Source: Candidatus Stramentimicrobium fermentans
GTDB lineage: Bacteria > Atribacterota > Phoenicimicrobiia > Phoenicimicrobiales > Stramentimicrobiaceae
DNA length: 64,000 nt
Assembly (NCBI GenBank): GCA_012520575.1
Contig: JAAYOB010000018.1
Span: forward strand, 5,524-69,523
Reading direction: 5' to 3'
In this document: positions 18,879 to 28,339 of the stretch, piece after piece
How the letters are laid out: every line of letters begins with the position of its first letter
How positions within the stretch are numbered: the first letter of the stretch is position 1
The notes under the pieces: model-generated
The model's input: only the letters and a program-made list of their open reading frames with translations
Told to the model about the DNA's origin: nothing
Database searches by the model: none
Made by a program: the position numbers and the translations under genes

Positions 18879-20173
18879 GCTTTGCTTTATTTACAGTTGT
18901 ATTTGTACTTTTATTTTTACTCATATTAGGATCTCCTGTAGTATTTGCAATAGGTGCATCAGGTTTGAGCTACTTTATAGTTAAGCCAGAAATGATTAGT
19001 CTGATTTCAATTATTCCGCACAGATTTTTTACAGGAATGGATAGTTTCATTTTTTTATGTATTCCATTTTTTATGCTAGCTGGCGAATTGATGTCTCAAG
19101 TGGGAATGATGGATCAGCTAGTGAGATTTGCTCAATTAGTTGTTGGTAGATTAGAAGGTGGATTAGCATATACAAATGTTTTAGCTAGTATGTTATTTGG
19201 AGGGATATCCGGGTCAGCTTTAGCGGATGTTGCGGCACTTGGACCAGTTGAAATAGGATTGATGACCAAAGATGGCTATTCACCAGAATTTAGCGCTGCA
19301 CTTACTGCGACATCATCTATACAAGGGCCAATAATTCCTCCGAGTATACCTATGGTAATATTTTCTAGTTTAACTTATGCATCTATAGGGGGATTATTTT
19401 TAGGCGGTTTGATTCCAGGCATTTTAATTGGAATTGGACAAATGATAGTTGTCTACATTATGTCGAAAAAAGGAAATTTTCCTAAGCGAACTGAAAAAAT
19501 TGGTTTTAAGGAAAGTATCAACATATGCAAAACTGCGATTCCGGCACTGCTTATGCCGTTAATTATTATAGGAGGAATAATAACTGGAGTCGTTACGGCC
19601 ACCGAGGCCTCAGTTTTATCCGTTTTTTATACCGCTATAGTTGGAATATTTTATTACAAGAAACTTACAGCATCTATGGTTTTAGATGCACTAAAAAAAA
19701 CTGTTAAATTAACAAGCTCAATTTATTTAATTATTGCATTTACTTCAATAATTGGTTGGATATTTGCTATAGAAAGAGTGCCAACAATTATTCAAGGTAT
19801 TGTTGAAGACAATAATTTATCTGTCTATCAATTGTTCTTTTTTGTTAATATTTTTTTCCTGTTCAATGGGATGTGGATTTCGGATGTTGTGCAATTAGTA
19901 TTATTTGCACCAATTTTCACGCCTATTTTTGCTTCTTTAGGCATACATCCAATTCATTTTGGTGTTGTTATGGTGGTAAATGTAATGTTAGGTATGATTA
20001 CTCCCCCTTATGGTACAGCTCTATATCTAGCAGCTGAAATAGGGGGTGTTCAATTGAAGGACTTAGTTAGAGAAACTATCCCATTTACCATAGTAAGTAT
20101 TTTAGTGTTATTTTTAATAACTTATTTTCCACCAATAATTTTGTTTGTTCCACGGTTGTTTGGTTTCTTATAA
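18875..20173 (+). CDS. dctM: TRAP transporter large permease, DctM family
   Basis: 432 residues, about twelve hydrophobic segments. Family marks include IPFFMLAGELMSQVGMMDQL, GGISGSALADVAALGP and IQGPIIPPSIPMVIF, with a closing segment MITPPYGTALYLAAEI. This subunit forms the ion-coupled channel in the inner membrane. It overlaps dctQ by four bases (ATGA). Together with the binding protein upstream it forms a complete TRAP system whose neighbours (aldolase and 2-hydroxyacid dehydrogenase) hint at a sugar acid or hydroxy acid substrate. Confidence 0.93.
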   Translation: MSFALFTVVFVLLFLLILGSPVVFAIGASGLSYFIVKPEMISLISIIPHRFFTGMDSFIFLCIPFFMLAGELMSQVGMMDQLVRFAQLVVGRLEGGLAYTNVLASMLFGGISGSALADVAALGPVEIGLMTKDGYSPEFSAALTATSSIQGPIIPPSIPMVIFSSLTYASIGGLFLGGLIPGILIGIGQMIVVYIMSKKGNFPKRTEKIGFKESINICKTAIPALLMPLIIIGGIITGVVTATEASVLSVFYTAIVGIFYYKKLTASMVLDALKKTVKLTSSIYLIIAFTSIIGWIFAIERVPTIIQGIVEDNNLSVYQLFFFVNIFFLFNGMWISDVVQLVLFAPIFTPIFASLGIHPIHFGVVMVVNVMLGMITPPYGTALYLAAEIGGVQLKDLVRETIPFTIVSILVLFLITYFPPIILFVPRLFGFL

Positions 20174-20360
20174 AATAAACGTTATATTTTATTTCAATAA
20201 TAAAAGCAAGTTTCTATGTTGCTCGTTTTTATTTTTGTGTGAATATAGACTTGAGTTAAGAATTATACATAATATAAAAATATAATAGTTACTTTTTGAA
20301 ATATCTATATTTTCAAGGATAATGTACTTAGTAAACAAGCTATAAGTTTTTATTCTTAAG

Positions 20361-20388
20361 ACATGATAACTTCCAGAAGTTATCATGT
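20361..20388. promoter_or_regulatory. Perfect 13-base inverted repeat, likely operator
   Basis: ACATGATAACTTC (20361-20373), a two-base centre CA, then GAAGTTATCATGT (20376-20388). The arms match at all 13 positions. A two-base loop and the lack of a following T run argue against a terminator; a dimeric repressor site is more likely. It lies 73 bases before the 2-hydroxyacid dehydrogenase start and about 190 bases after dctM. Confidence 0.55.
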
Positions 20389-20461
20389 ATACTAAACAGA
20401 AAACTGCCTTTCCAGAGTAGACAGCACACAATAAGTTTAAATTAATGAATGGGAGCAAGAT

Positions 20462-21415
20462 ATGAGAAAAAATGTTCTACTTATAAATCCTACAATAAGA
20501 CCTATTGGGGTAGAGTTGTTAGAAAAAGAGTGCAATATTTTTATGGCGCCAGATGGCAAAGAGGATACACTTATTAGATATATAGTCGATAATAATATTG
20601 ATGCAATTGTTACCCGGGTTGAAAAGATTACTAAGAATATTATTAAAAATTGTAATAAACTGAAAATAATAGCTCAACATGGAGTTGGAGTAGACAACAT
20701 TGATGTAATTGCCGCAACAGAAAAGGGAATAATGGTATTAAATGTTCCTGACGCGAATTATGTTTCTGTAGCCGAACATGCCCTAATGTTGGTATTAGCA
20801 TTAAGCAGAAGGTTATTAATGGCTGATAAAAATGTAAGAATGGGAAACTGGGAGTTTAGAGAAACCAATATTCCTATTGAGATAGCTAAGAAAAATTTAT
20901 TTATTATAGGATTAGGAAGGATAGGGAAGGAATTCGCACAAAAAGCGAAAGCCATGGATATGAATGTCAAAGGATATGATTTGTATGTGTCTAAAGCAGA
21001 GATGGCATCGATAGGAGTCGAAAAAATTGATGAACTTATGGATGGAATAAAAGACGCAGATTTTATAAGCATACACACCCCTTTAACACTAGAAACAAAA
21101 GGATTGATATCGAGTGAGCAGTTTAGTGCGATGAAAAACGATGCATATATAATAAATCTTGGCAGGGGCTCTATAATAGATGAAAAAGCATTATACGATG
21201 CTTTAAAAAATAAAGAGATAGCTGGAGCAGGACTAGATGTTTTTGAATTAGAACCAGCAGATAAAAGTAATCCATTATTTGAATTTGATAATGTTATTGT
21301 TACACCACATTTTGGTGGAGATACAATAGAGGGAAAAGATAGATGTTCATTAAAATGTGCGCAAGCATTAATAGAGGCTTTAAATGGGAAAATCCCATAT
21401 AATTGCGTTAATTAG
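20462..21415 (+). CDS. D-isomer specific 2-hydroxyacid dehydrogenase
   Basis: 317 residues, NAD-dependent oxidoreductase of the SerA/GhrB type. The Rossmann signature is LFIIGLGRIGKEFAQKAK, and the catalytic triad is Arg235 in NLGRGSIIDE, Glu264 in FELEPAD and His283 in TPHFGGDT. There is no C-terminal ACT domain, so a serine biosynthetic role is not indicated. GGGAG is six bases before the ATG. It probably acts on a 2-keto acid or hydroxy acid brought in by the TRAP system, but the substrate is not readable from sequence. A perfect inverted repeat upstream may control it. Confidence 0.9.
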   Translation: MRKNVLLINPTIRPIGVELLEKECNIFMAPDGKEDTLIRYIVDNNIDAIVTRVEKITKNIIKNCNKLKIIAQHGVGVDNIDVIAATEKGIMVLNVPDANYVSVAEHALMLVLALSRRLLMADKNVRMGNWEFRETNIPIEIAKKNLFIIGLGRIGKEFAQKAKAMDMNVKGYDLYVSKAEMASIGVEKIDELMDGIKDADFISIHTPLTLETKGLISSEQFSAMKNDAYIINLGRGSIIDEKALYDALKNKEIAGAGLDVFELEPADKSNPLFEFDNVIVTPHFGGDTIEGKDRCSLKCAQALIEALNGKIPYNCVN

Positions 21416-22951
21416 GTATTCAGCTAAATAAAACATTTAGAGCATATAATAGCGGGGTCTATAATTGAAAAATAATACCCAATCATAAATTTATCTAAAA
21501 AGTGAGGGTAGCAAAAAGATAACTTTGATATCATAATAAATAATTAATAGTGTGGAGCAGTTCCCAAATTATAAGTTCTTAAAAGTTACACTGGTTCTAC
21601 AGGGGGGATTATTATACCCAATTTTCAGAAACATTTTTACTGATATAATTCTTGGAATGTCGAAAGTTTAACATGTAGATAAGCTATTAAATCTTCAGAA
21701 AGGTTATACAATGTCTTTTTAAGCCCAAATGACTTTACCGTAATGCTTGATTTAAAGATTAAATGAGTATATTTGCAAAACAGCCGGTATCTCAATTTTC
21801 CAAAAAGACAACTAACGGTTAATCAAATATTTTCCTCTGTTTGTGAATATTGCAATTTTGCTCTGATTTTTCGAATCTACTTCGGTGATTCTCCTACTGG
21901 GAGAGCCTTTTCCTCTAAATTCTAATAGTTTTACTCCATTTTTCTTTGGTTGATTTAGCTTATCTCCTCTGGGCCGAAGTCCTCCGGGAAATCATAAGCA
22001 ATTATGTTTTTATAATAGCTGCCACTTTTATCATTTGTAGAAGATCATTCGTTTTTTAATACTTACAAAAGATGCGTTCCGGGATTATAGAATGTCCGGC
22101 TTTTCTCTAAGAAGATAGAGTTTTCTTTCGATAAGAGAATTGGGAAAGGAGGATAAAGGCTGGTCTGTGATACGGGCTGATATGCCCAGAATCTTCAGTT
22201 TACTGTATTAATCTGCTTTTTTACTTATCAGTTTTCTTTGTTGGGCAAATAATTTAGGAAACTTATCTTTTTCCAATAAGACACTCATAAAACTCTCTCT
22301 TTTTTCTTATCCCTACAATGCAAAAGCGAAAAACTGAAGTATAAAAGATGATAAAAATATTTTTATTTCTAAATTTAAAAAGCTATTTCTAATATAAAAT
22401 CTAATTTTAAAATTCTCTCTCAGAGAGATTGGTATTATTCAGAATTAGTGTTCTTCTTGCTACCTTAGGTAGCTACCCATACTGCAAAAATACAACAAGG
22501 TGATTATCTGAGGTAAGGAGGGGAATTAACAGAAAGTGGTTAGTGTAAAGAGCAAAAAGAATTATAATTTTAAATAAAGAGTGTGGGAATAAATGGATGG
22601 GACTGCCACAAAAAAGCTTGTGTTTTTTGGCAAAGGCAGGTAAGACACCTTCTATAATGTTTCCCCCTTCTGTTTTTAATAGAAATATTGCAACTGCTTT
22701 ATATTTACTTTTTCGTTATTTATTTCTTAGAGAGTAGTCCTTGTCTTGATATAGATACTAAACAAGAGAAATTATTAATAATGGGAATACAAGGTGGCAT
22801 TCTTTTTAATAGGTCATGTCTTGATTCATCAGTTTTTTGTGATGTTTTTAAAAATGGTCATCTGTTTATAGATAAACAATACTTTGCAATTCTATAAGAT
22901 AATAAGGGAATGAGTATGAATACTGCTTGTAATGAGAGGGAGTGACTCTAA

Positions 22952-23134
22952 ATGGAAAAAGCGGGATATTGCATTTTAATACTCGCAACCATTGCCTGGA
23001 TTATTGCCGGTATTTGCGGAATGTTTCAGAACGTCTGGATTGGCATAATCTGGGTTCACCATAATTGGATTGCAGGTACGTACACCCGCAAAAAGGAATT
23101 TTTCAATCACGGGTGCACTCAACTAAACAATTAA
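22952..23134 (+). pseudogene. Small membrane protein, C-terminus probably disrupted
   Basis: 60 codons with a GGGAG nine bases before the ATG. The first 40 residues, KAGYCILILATIAWIIAGIC, then GMFQNVWIGIIW, form two hydrophobic stretches and resemble very small two-helix membrane proteins. The last 20 residues turn abruptly polar (TYTRKKEFFNHGCTQLNN) and are encoded by an inverted repeat (23080-23118), as if that repeat had inserted or the frame had slipped. Could also be a chance frame. Confidence 0.35.
23080..23118. repeat. Inverted repeat (hairpin)
   Basis: GTACACCCG (23080-23088) and CGGGTGCAC (23110-23118) pair over nine bases with one mismatch and enclose 21 bases. It lies across the 3' end of a doubtful small frame. 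The T-rich loop and lack of trailing T run make it a weak terminator candidate. Confidence 0.4.
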
Positions 23135-23264
23135 ATTGTGGCAAAAAAGGAATATTTATGAGATAATATGTAGATAATAAGAGTACTTTGATTCTCATTT
23201 CTCAAGTATTATCATTGCTGCCATTTACAGCCAGCGTTCCTTGAATAAATAGAATGGAGATAAT

Positions 23265-24722
23265 ATGAAAGAGCCAGGGGGAAATTTTACCTCAAAAAGA
23301 AAATTATCAAAACAGCAGCAGACAGAGCTCATTGCAAACGAAGACAGGTTTCATAATCTCATTGAAATGCTGCCCGGCATGGTTGTTGAATCGGACCTTG
23401 ACGGGAATATTGCTTATATTAATAAAAAGGGTTTAGAAATACTGGGCTATACAGCTGAGGAAATAAAAGAAAAGAATATCTGGGAATTACTTGCCAGACC
23501 ATGTTTGGGGAAAGACAAGAATAGATTAAAAAAATTATTTTTAAAAGGAATAAAATACCCGCAGGAATATTATTTAATTCGGAAAGACCAATCCTTGCTC
23601 CCCATTGAAATTCACTGTTCTCCCATAAAAGATTCTAAAGGTAAATTGATCGGTTTTCAAGGTATCCTGCTCGATATAACTTCACGTAAGAAATACGAAG
23701 ATAAGATTAAGCATCTCTGTTTTCATGATAAATTAACCGGTCTATATAACCGCGCTTATTTTGAAGAAGAGCTGGAGAGATTAAATAATAGCCGGCTGCT
23801 GCCCATAAGCGTCATAATGGGTGATGTGAATAATCTAAAGGTGATTAATGATACTTTCGGTCATCAGCACGGTGACCAGCTGTTGATTAAAATAGCTGAT
23901 ATTTTGCGCTCCACCTTTAGGAAGAGTGACGTAATCAGCCGGTTCGGGGGAGATGAATTTAGCATCATCCTTCCCAATACTTCTTACGAAAAGGGTGTAG
24001 AGATAATTAACCGAGTGAAAAAAGCCTGTCAAAAGAACAGTACCCTAAATTTGTTCTTAACTATCTCACTGGGGATTGCCACTAAAGAGTATGCCTCTCA
24101 AAATATTAATACCGTACTGAGAGATGCAGAAGCAGAAATGTATCGCTTTAAAACACTTAATAAGGCAACCATAGAGAGGGATATATTCGCTTCTTTAGAG
24201 AGAGCTTTACGTCAAAAGGATGTAGAAACTGAGGAATATCGGCATGATCTTATTGAATGCGCTCTAAAATTTGGCAAATTCTTAAAATTAAAGAAGAAAG
24301 AATTGGAAGATCTGAAATTATTGGCTACCATCTGCGATATAGGAAAGATAGCAGTGAGTGAAGAGATTATTCTGAAAAAAGGCTGGCTGAGCGAGGGTGA
24401 ATGGTGTGAAATAAGGAAGCATCCTGAAATCGGCTTCAGAATTGCCAAGTCGGCTCCCAAGATTGCCCATTTAGCCGATGCAATTTTGTACCACCATGAA
24501 TTTTGGGATGGCAATGGTTATCCCCATGGTTTAAAAGGTGAGAAAATACCGTTTCTTTCCAGGATCATACATGTAATAACTGCCTATCAGGCAATGACTC
24601 ATAAGCGTCCTTATCGTGAAGCTATGACTAGGGAGGATGCCATTCAAGAGTTGAGAAATGGTCTGGGCAGCCAATTTGATCCCGAATTGACTGTTATGTT
24701 TATTGATATGCTTGCTGACTGA
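23265..24722 (+). CDS. PAS-GGDEF-HD-GYP protein (cyclic di-GMP turnover), altered HD motif
   Basis: 485 residues, cytoplasmic. A PAS domain (about 25-145, NLIEMLPGMVVESDLDGNIA) is followed by a diguanylate cyclase domain with intact GGDEF (228-232) and an inhibitory RxxD site (RKSD) five residues before it. The C-terminal domain is HD-GYP-like: HHEFWDGNGYPHGLKG is intact, but the usual HDxGK reads CDIGK with Cys357 in place of the metal-binding histidine. The enzyme therefore probably makes cyclic di-GMP, and the second domain may bind without cleaving. GGAG stands before the ATG. No partner is visible. Confidence 0.9.
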   Translation: MKEPGGNFTSKRKLSKQQQTELIANEDRFHNLIEMLPGMVVESDLDGNIAYINKKGLEILGYTAEEIKEKNIWELLARPCLGKDKNRLKKLFLKGIKYPQEYYLIRKDQSLLPIEIHCSPIKDSKGKLIGFQGILLDITSRKKYEDKIKHLCFHDKLTGLYNRAYFEEELERLNNSRLLPISVIMGDVNNLKVINDTFGHQHGDQLLIKIADILRSTFRKSDVISRFGGDEFSIILPNTSYEKGVEIINRVKKACQKNSTLNLFLTISLGIATKEYASQNINTVLRDAEAEMYRFKTLNKATIERDIFASLERALRQKDVETEEYRHDLIECALKFGKFLKLKKKELEDLKLLATICDIGKIAVSEEIILKKGWLSEGEWCEIRKHPEIGFRIAKSAPKIAHLADAILYHHEFWDGNGYPHGLKGEKIPFLSRIIHVITAYQAMTHKRPYREAMTREDAIQELRNGLGSQFDPELTVMFIDMLAD

Positions 24723-25025
24723 GTGAGTATAAAGGTAGAATAAAACAATACAAAAATTTAGCAAATGTTTTTCCTAATTCCCGCTTGGATACTTTTTCGC
24801 TGAAAGATAATTAAAAATAATTTGATTTATTCTTATTTCTCCCGCTAAAGCCGTTGCTTGTCACCCCTATGTATTTCTGCCTTGCACTTCTTCTGCAATA
24901 ATGATAACCATAAATATAGTGTGCAATATTGGTAATAATATAATAGTATTGTAATGGAACAGAACATTCTGCTAAGTGATCTTAACACTGTTTGAGAAAA
25001 GATGAGTCATAGGGAGGGGTATAGG

Positions 25026-25718
25026 ATGACTCTTTTAGAACTAAAACAAATCAAAAAGACTTACTTACAGGGCAAGATGGAAGTACCCGCTCTTAGAGGA
25101 GTGGACTTGATAGTAGATAAGGGCGAGTTTATTACTATCTTTGGTCCCTCCGGGTCGGGTAAAACCACTCTGCTCAACATGATTGGTTGTTTAGATACCC
25201 CTACCGATGGCGAGATTTATCTTAACGGTAATAGAATCAGTGCCCTCTCTAAGAAAGAACTCGCCCTGATTAGAAGGAATAATATCGGGTTTATTTTTCA
25301 AAGCCATAACCTTATACCGGTTTTGACGGCATATGAAAATGTGGAATTTGCCCTGCTGCTTATTGGAAGATTATCAGAGGGAGAGACGAGAGAAAGAGTA
25401 TTTAAAATGCTGGCTAAGGTAGGTTTAAAGGGCAAAGAAAATCGTAAACCCGGAGAATTATCCGGTGGAGAGAATCAGAGAGTAGCCATAGCACGTGCTT
25501 TAATCAAAGAACCCAAGTTAATTTTAGCCGATGAGCCTACCGCTAATTTAGATTCAGAGAATGCCCTGGATGTTATTAAGATTATGACCATGATGAATAT
25601 GGAATTAGGCAACACTTTTATTTTTTCCACTCATGACCCGCAGATTAGGGAATATGCCCGGAGGTATATCAATCTGAGAGACGGGCTTATTTTTTCCGAT
25701 AAGAAGAAGGAGCAGTAA
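25026..25718 (+). CDS. ABC transporter ATPase, LolD/MacB type
   Basis: About 230 residues. Walker A GPSGSGKTT, Q-loop FIFQSHNLIPVLTAYENV, signature LSGGENQRVAIARAL and Walker B LILADEPTANLD are complete and of the LolD/MacB subfamily, which powers mechanotransmission rather than transport through the membrane. I chose the ATG at 25026 because GGGAGG lies eight bases upstream; an in-frame ATG at 25002 would place that site inside the gene. It heads an operon with two FtsX-type permeases and a LolA-like protein. Confidence 0.93.
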   Translation: MTLLELKQIKKTYLQGKMEVPALRGVDLIVDKGEFITIFGPSGSGKTTLLNMIGCLDTPTDGEIYLNGNRISALSKKELALIRRNNIGFIFQSHNLIPVLTAYENVEFALLLIGRLSEGETRERVFKMLAKVGLKGKENRKPGELSGGENQRVAIARALIKEPKLILADEPTANLDSENALDVIKIMTMMNMELGNTFIFSTHDPQIREYARRYINLRDGLIFSDKKKEQ

Positions 25719-25725
25719 ACCGGAG

Positions 25726-26967
25726 ATGTTTTTTAGTATTTATCTGGGCTTAAAGAATCTGTTAAGACAGAAAAGAAGGAATATTATCACTATTCTGGTG
25801 ATTGCCTTCTCCTTTTTAGGTTATCTTTTTGCAGAATCCCTGATGAACGGTATGGAAGAGATGTCCTTTGAGAGCATTCAAAATTTCGAAACAGGCAATA
25901 TTCAGATTGCCGAGCCGGATTATTGGGAAGAGAGGGATGAATTACCCATAAAAGGGTTAGTAGCTTGGAATGAGGAGCTGGAGGGGATTATCGGTCAGAC
26001 TGACGGTGTAATTGGTGTTTCTCCTGAATTAAAGTTCCCTGCCAATCTGAATAACGGCATAGATGAGATGTCCATTATAGGATTGGGAATTAATCCGAAA
26101 AAATATAATGAGGTCTTTCAGACCGGAGAATACTTCATAGAAGGGTCATTGGGGACCCTGAATGATAATAAAGCCGTAATCGGTACAGTACTTGCCGAGC
26201 TGATGGATTTAAAGAAAGATGACCATATTATTTTACTGATAAGGACAAAAGAGGATACCTTTAATACTATTGACTTAGAGGTGGGCGGCATCATACGTAC
26301 ACCCAATCCGATGTTGAACAGCAGAATAGTTTTAATGCCATTGGATATAGCGCAACGCTCTTTGAATGTAGGCGATATGGTAAGCATGGTTTCACTGAAG
26401 ACCTCTCCCGCTATGCCCGAAAAAAGTATCATTAAATCTTTAGAAGATAGTTTTCGAGTAAAAAAACTTTCCTCGCAGGTCTATTCCTGGCGAGAATCAG
26501 CGGCTGATGTTATTACACTGAGTACTGCTAAAAAAGGAGGTGCCGGTGCCATCCTCTCCGTAGTTCTCTTAATTGGTATAGTGGGTATCGTAAATAATAT
26601 CATACTCTCCGGCATAGAAAGAACTGCCGAAATTGGTATGATGAAAGCCCTGGGAATGAGAGAATGGGAGATTGTCTTGGTCTTTATGGTAGAAGCTGCC
26701 GGTATCGGGGTATTGGGAGGATTGGCAAGCTGTCTCTTGGGTTACCTCTCGGTATTATGGTTGGTGAGTAGTGGATTTAATGTGGCTAATTTTGGGGATT
26801 GGTCTCAATATGGAATTCCTATAGTTGACAGGATTTATGGTGTCTGGAATTGTCAGGCTTTTCTGTATATCTTTGTATCAAGTGTAGCCGTTGCGGTATT
26901 ATCCAGTATATGGCCCTCTTATTGGGCAGCACGGAAAGACCCGGTTGAGGCGATATACCGGCATTGA
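25726..26967 (+). CDS. ABC transporter permease, FtsX/MacB (LolE-like) family
   Basis: 413 residues: one N-terminal membrane helix (IITILVIAFSFLGYLF), a large periplasmic domain (about 45-265), then three helices including GAILSVVLLIGIVGIVNNII and a coupling region GIERTAEIGMMKALGMRE, as in LolC/LolE/MacB. Seven bases separate it from the ATPase gene. The second permease follows after ten bases and is different in sequence, so the complex is probably a LolCDE-like heterodimer plus ATPase dimer, extracting or pushing a lipid-linked substrate from the inner membrane. Confidence 0.9.
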   Translation: MFFSIYLGLKNLLRQKRRNIITILVIAFSFLGYLFAESLMNGMEEMSFESIQNFETGNIQIAEPDYWEERDELPIKGLVAWNEELEGIIGQTDGVIGVSPELKFPANLNNGIDEMSIIGLGINPKKYNEVFQTGEYFIEGSLGTLNDNKAVIGTVLAELMDLKKDDHIILLIRTKEDTFNTIDLEVGGIIRTPNPMLNSRIVLMPLDIAQRSLNVGDMVSMVSLKTSPAMPEKSIIKSLEDSFRVKKLSSQVYSWRESAADVITLSTAKKGGAGAILSVVLLIGIVGIVNNIILSGIERTAEIGMMKALGMREWEIVLVFMVEAAGIGVLGGLASCLLGYLSVLWLVSSGFNVANFGDWSQYGIPIVDRIYGVWNCQAFLYIFVSSVAVAVLSSIWPSYWAARKDPVEAIYRH

Positions 26968-26977
26968 GGGTTTTAAA

Positions 26978-28231
26978 ATGAAATTTTTATGGGATTTAGC
27001 CCAAAAAAATCTTTCCCGTTCCAGAGCGAGAACCATAGTATCGGTTTTTGCTATTGCTATTGCTGTTATTTCAGTGGTATTTTTGCGGGGCCTAATCAAT
27101 GGAGTGCTGGATACCACCTTTGCCAACCATATTCACTATAAAGCGGGACATATCAGAGTCATTGATCAGGAATATAAATTGAAAGAAGAACTGATACCAC
27201 TCAACTATACGGTCAATGGTTTTAATGGAGAAGGTTTTAAAGGTATAGCTGAGGAATTAAAGCAGATCGAAGGAGTAAAACAGATTCTGCCCCGACTCAG
27301 GTTTGCGGCTCTGGTTCCCCATGATGAGAAACTGATAGGTATGCAAGGTTGGGGTGTAGACCCGGAAGGCGAGATCGGCTTTACAGGAATTGACAAGTAT
27401 ATTACTGAAGGCAGAATGGTGCAATCAGAAAAAAGAGAGTTGGTAATGGGTGCTGATTTAATGGAAAAGCTGGGTAAGCAAGTCGGAGATAAAGTCACTT
27501 TCCTCTATAATACTGTCTTTGATTCTTTTCGTGCTTCTACTTTTCTGCTGGTAGGGAAGGTGGAGAGCAACCTTGATTTTTTAGATAAGGCGGTATTCTT
27601 TTTGCCATTGGAACAGGCACAGACCATTCTGGAGATGGATGGCGAGGTTACCGAATTACTGATTATCACACCGAATTACAATCAAGCGGATAAGATATTG
27701 CCCCAAATTACAGAACTTTTTAAGATTAAAGATCCGTTCCAAAAGTATGCCCTGCAGCTCTGGAACAGAGATTATGAGCTGATTGAGCTGTTTAACTTTG
27801 CTAATGTTTTTTATGATTTTATATATATCTTTATTCTGATTCTATCCTGCTTTGTGCTGATAAATACGCTTATTATGATTGTCAATGAGAGAAAGAGAGA
27901 GATAGGTATGATGAGCGCACTCGGTTTAAACTCCAATGAGATCCTCTCACTCTTTGCTTTGGAAGGGGTAATCATCGGTACTTTAGGTAGTGCTATCGGA
28001 GTGGTTATTGGTGGGGTGCTGACCAAAGTTTTTTCCACGGCGGGTTTGGATTTTAGCGCAGCCATGGAGGGAGTATCGGCAGATTTACTGTTTGAACCGA
28101 TGTTTTATACAGTGTTCAGTATGGAAAATTTAATTTTTGCTTTTCTATTGGGAGTGACAGTGGTGACACTGGCATGCATGATACCGGCCGGTATGGCAGC
28201 TCGATTGGATCCGGTGGGGGCTTTACGTTAA
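26978..28231 (+). CDS. ABC transporter permease, FtsX/MacB (LolC-like) family
   Basis: About 417 residues with the same four-helix layout: helix 1 TIVSVFAIAIAVISVVFLRG, periplasmic domain, then helices beginning FIYIFILILSCFVLINTLI with the coupling motif ERKREIGMMSALGL. The ATG at 26978 follows GAGGG; a longer in-frame opening from 26891 overlaps the previous gene and lacks a site. Partner of the preceding permease. The pairing of two distinct permeases with a LolA-like protein next door favours a lipoprotein or lipid release role over drug export. Confidence 0.9.
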   Translation: MKFLWDLAQKNLSRSRARTIVSVFAIAIAVISVVFLRGLINGVLDTTFANHIHYKAGHIRVIDQEYKLKEELIPLNYTVNGFNGEGFKGIAEELKQIEGVKQILPRLRFAALVPHDEKLIGMQGWGVDPEGEIGFTGIDKYITEGRMVQSEKRELVMGADLMEKLGKQVGDKVTFLYNTVFDSFRASTFLLVGKVESNLDFLDKAVFFLPLEQAQTILEMDGEVTELLIITPNYNQADKILPQITELFKIKDPFQKYALQLWNRDYELIELFNFANVFYDFIYIFILILSCFVLINTLIMIVNERKREIGMMSALGLNSNEILSLFALEGVIIGTLGSAIGVVIGGVLTKVFSTAGLDFSAAMEGVSADLLFEPMFYTVFSMENLIFAFLLGVTVVTLACMIPAGMAARLDPVGALR

Positions 28232-28339
28232 ATATATTAAGAGAAAAAGATAGTCGAGAAAGGAGAATGCAGTCTGGAGAATAGAAAAAAATTCAAAAAG
28301 AATAAGGATAGAAATAAATATAGTAATAAAAATATCTTA

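Larger units (their letters stand above)
21416..23264. other. 1.85-kb gene-poor stretch, probably decayed DNA
   Basis: The largest gap in the window. Around 21790-22330 the minus strand has short protein-like runs (MSVLLEKDKFPKLFAQQRK; ITDQPLSSFPNSLIERKLYL; KNIIAYDFPEDFGPEEIS) in shifting frames, as expected for an eroded gene. A 69-codon frame at 22688-22897 shows no recognisable family. A small membrane frame at 22952-23134 is listed separately. A GCTACC-TTA-GGTAGC hairpin lies near 22460. No RNA gene was recognised. Confidence 0.5.

Noticed and set aside
20462-21415. Naming the dehydrogenase serA
   Set aside because: No ACT or intervening domain and a catabolic setting; substrate cannot be inferred.
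22688-22897. 69-codon plus-strand frame in the large gap
   Set aside because: No ribosome site, odd composition and no family; kept only as part of the gap description.
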